From: Candidatus Zixiibacteriota bacterium | GTDB lineage: Bacteria; Zixibacteria; MSB-5A5; GN15; FEB-12 | DNA length: 8,527 nt | Direction: 5' to 3' | Assembly (NCBI GenBank): GCA_030642845.1 | Contig: DAOWMZ010000054.1 | Coordinates: 1 to 8,527 of the forward strand | Shown here: piece after piece, positions 7,509 through 8,527 of the stretch | How positions within the stretch are numbered: position 1 is the stretch's first letter | Layout: each line of letters opens with the position of its first letter | Notes under the pieces: model-generated | Seen by the model: only the letters and a program-made list of their open reading frames with translations | Told to the model about the DNA's origin: nothing | Database searches by the model: none | Position numbers and translations under genes: made by a program

Positions 7509-7570
7509 GCGACTCAAGTACTTTCATATACATAAATAGCATTAATGAAAGTAACAGTCAAGAGAGTCGC
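7509..7570. repeat. Nested inverted repeat upstream of dnaA
   Basis: The outer arms GCGACTC (7509-7515) and GAGTCGC (7564-7570) are perfect 7-bp complements. The inner arms TACTTTCAT (7519-7527) and ATGAAAGTA (7545-7553) are perfect 9-bp complements. They are separated by unequal internal loops of 3 and 10 nt and a 17-nt central loop. The predicted dnaA -35 falls in the 10-nt internal loop and the -10 in the central loop, so the arms bracket the promoter. It could be a regulator-binding site or a cruciform. Confidence 0.7.
7533..7561 (-). promoter_or_regulatory. dnaA: Probable dnaA promoter (extended -10)
   Basis: On the minus strand TTGACT (7556-7561, a 5/6 match to -35) is followed after 17 bp by TATTTA (7533-7538). 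The -10 is poor, but TGC directly upstream supplies an extended -10 TGn element. Transcription would begin near 7526 and give a leader of about 220 nt. Confidence 0.45.
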
Positions 7571-7675
7571 GTTAATAAGTTAAAGGAAATTTGAACCTCT
7601 TGCTTGTAAGCATCTTATGGGACATCAAAAAATTCATCAAAGATGACAATCAAACCAGAATCACAATCGTTATTA

Positions 7676-7705
7676 ATTATAAAACGAAGAATGTGAATAA
7701 CTGCA
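7676..7705 (-). promoter_or_regulatory. dnaA: Possible second dnaA promoter with DnaA box in its spacer
   Basis: On the minus strand a perfect -10 TATAAT (7676-7681) occurs, with only weak -35 candidates (TGCAGT 7700-7705 at an 18-bp spacing, or TTGCAG at 19 bp). The DnaA box TTATTCACA (7692-7700) fills the spacer, so DnaA binding would occlude it. Confidence 0.3.
7692..7700 (-). promoter_or_regulatory. dnaA: DnaA box (matches TTATNCACA)
   Basis: On the minus strand the sequence is TTATTCACA, a full match to the degenerate consensus. It is opposite in orientation to the other strong boxes and sits 14 bp after the mrp stop. Confidence 0.65.
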
Positions 7706-7713
7706 ACAGGTTA

Positions 7714-8527
7714 TCAACCCGACATTTTTTGAATGTTTTTCGCAAGAGATTCGAAAAGCAAAATTTCATCCGGGTCACCATGGGTAGCCGGGGGCTTGCC
7801 GTTGTCGCCTCCCTCGCGGATTGATTTCTTTAAGGGTATCTCACTTAACATCGGAACACCCAGATCTTTAGCTAACTCTTTGCCGCCATCTTTGCCGAAG
7901 ACATAATCTTTGTCCCCATTAACTTCGTAGTAAGCCATGTTTTCGACCACGCCGATCACTTTAAGTTTTGTTCTCTCTGCAAGTTTGGCAACTCGACCGG
8001 CTACATGGGTTGCTGTTGCCTGGGGTGTTGTTACTACTATAAGCTCTGCTGTTGGGATAGCCTGGGCAATAGTCAGGGTGACATCTCCGGTGCCGGGGGG
8101 AAGGTCGATAAACATAAAATCAAGATCATCCCAGTCAACTAATGTTAGAAATTGATTGATCGCTTTATGAAGAAGAGGCCCCCGCCAGATTATCGGGTCG
8201 TCTTCATTAACGAAAAAGCCCATTGAGATAACCTGAAGGTTTTCATTTTTATTGATCGGTGTTAATCTGTTATTCTCACTTGTAGGCGATCCTGTCACTC
8301 CTAACATGCGGGGAATAGAGAAACCATAAACATCGGCATCCAGAACACCTACTTTGTAACCCAGCCGAGCTATAGCGGCAGCGAGGTTGACGGTGATTGT
8401 TGATTTACCGACCCCTCCTTTACCGGATGCGATCGCAATATATCTTTTGGCGCATTTGGTGACAACCGGGATTCCTTCAGGGGTTCCTTTTCGGGAAGGG
8501 GTAACGGTGAAGCCGAGTTTTTCTTTA
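7714..8527 (-). CDS. mrp: Mrp/ApbC (NBP35-type) P-loop ATPase, Fe-S cluster carrier family (5'-truncated)
   Basis: The coding frame runs in from the window edge, so the true start and any N-terminal DUF59/MIP18-like domain are missing; 271 codons including the stop are present, with one leftover base at the edge. The deviant Walker A SGKGGVGKST (minus strand of 8398-8427), the DADVYGFSIPRMLG segment, FIDLPPGTGD and the VVTTPQ, VGVVENMAYY and IREGGD motifs define the family. Such proteins carry Fe-S clusters to target apoproteins. The usual CxxC pair after the ENM motif, which ligates the bridging cluster in many members, is absent: the sequence goes from ENMAYYEVNGDKDY straight to VFGKDGG. 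From memory, actinobacterial Mrp proteins also lack it. An internal Met at 8307 is not the start, because the Walker A lies upstream of it. It precedes dnaA on the same strand. Confidence 0.93.
   Translation of the reverse strand, partial: KEKLGFTVTPSRKGTPEGIPVVTKCAKRYIAIASGKGGVGKSTITVNLAAAIARLGYKVGVLDADVYGFSIPRMLGVTGSPTSENNRLTPINKNENLQVISMGFFVNEDDPIIWRGPLLHKAINQFLTLVDWDDLDFMFIDLPPGTGDVTLTIAQAIPTAELIVVTTPQATATHVAGRVAKLAERTKLKVIGVVENMAYYEVNGDKDYVFGKDGGKELAKDLGVPMLSEIPLKKSIREGGDNGKPPATHGDPDEILLFESLAKNIQKMSG

Larger units (their letters stand above)
7306..7713. other. mrp-dnaA intergenic region: dnaA promoter/leader and second DnaA-box group
   Basis: No convincing gene lies in this 408-bp gap. 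It carries perfect-consensus DnaA boxes at 7399-7407, 7485-7493 (plus strand) and 7692-7700 (minus strand), a nested inverted repeat at 7509-7570 around a probable dnaA promoter, and the dnaA ribosome site at 7313-7319. A degenerate box TTATCAACC (7711-7719) overlaps the end of mrp. With the 5836-5912 cluster it would make an origin split around dnaA. No intrinsic terminator for mrp is evident. Confidence 0.8.

Noticed and set aside
7591..7824. A plus-strand open frame of 77 codons beginning with TTG in the mrp-dnaA gap
   Set aside because: It runs antisense into the well-supported mrp gene, starts at a rare codon, resembles no family I know and overlaps DnaA boxes.

Overview
The window is a bacterial chromosomal replication-origin locus. 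Every gene I can support lies on the minus strand. Read in the direction of transcription, from high to low coordinates, the order is: a 5'-truncated mrp/apbC-type P-loop ATPase (7714-8527), dnaA (5932-7305), dnaN (4537-5649), recF (3382-4470), a UgpC/MalK-like ABC ATPase (2326-3381), and a large secreted multidomain protein that runs off the low-coordinate edge (1-1963).

The two gaps flanking dnaA form a split, oriC-like region. The dnaA-dnaN gap (5650-5931) holds two perfect 9-mer DnaA boxes plus weaker ones, next to a stretch of about 79% A+T and a perfect A/T-rich hairpin. The mrp-dnaA gap (7306-7713) holds three more DnaA boxes and a probable dnaA promoter lying inside a nested inverted repeat. 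The arrangement resembles bipartite origins known from other bacteria, but here it is inferred from sequence alone.

The genes form a replication/recombination core: initiator (DnaA), sliding clamp (DnaN) and recombination mediator (RecF). A canonical intrinsic terminator separates dnaN from recF. recF is followed with no spacing (TAG|ATG) by an orphan sugar-type ABC ATPase, at the place where gyrB often sits. Next comes a 362-bp gap with a probable promoter and long leader. It drives an exported protein with a signal peptide, a choice-of-anchor J domain, a GACC-type cysteine-rich linker and three tandem PPC-like beta-sandwich repeats.

The organism is probably an uncultured, low-to-mid GC bacterium. 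The combination of choice-of-anchor J, the GxCC...CP cysteine motif and PPC-like repeats is typical of secreted proteins in FCB-group candidate phyla such as Zixibacteria, and also of Planctomycetes. This assignment is inference with moderate-to-low confidence. There are no mobile elements, CRISPR arrays, rRNA or tRNA genes that I can see, and no clear sign of a wholly new system. The interest lies in origin architecture, regulation and synteny.
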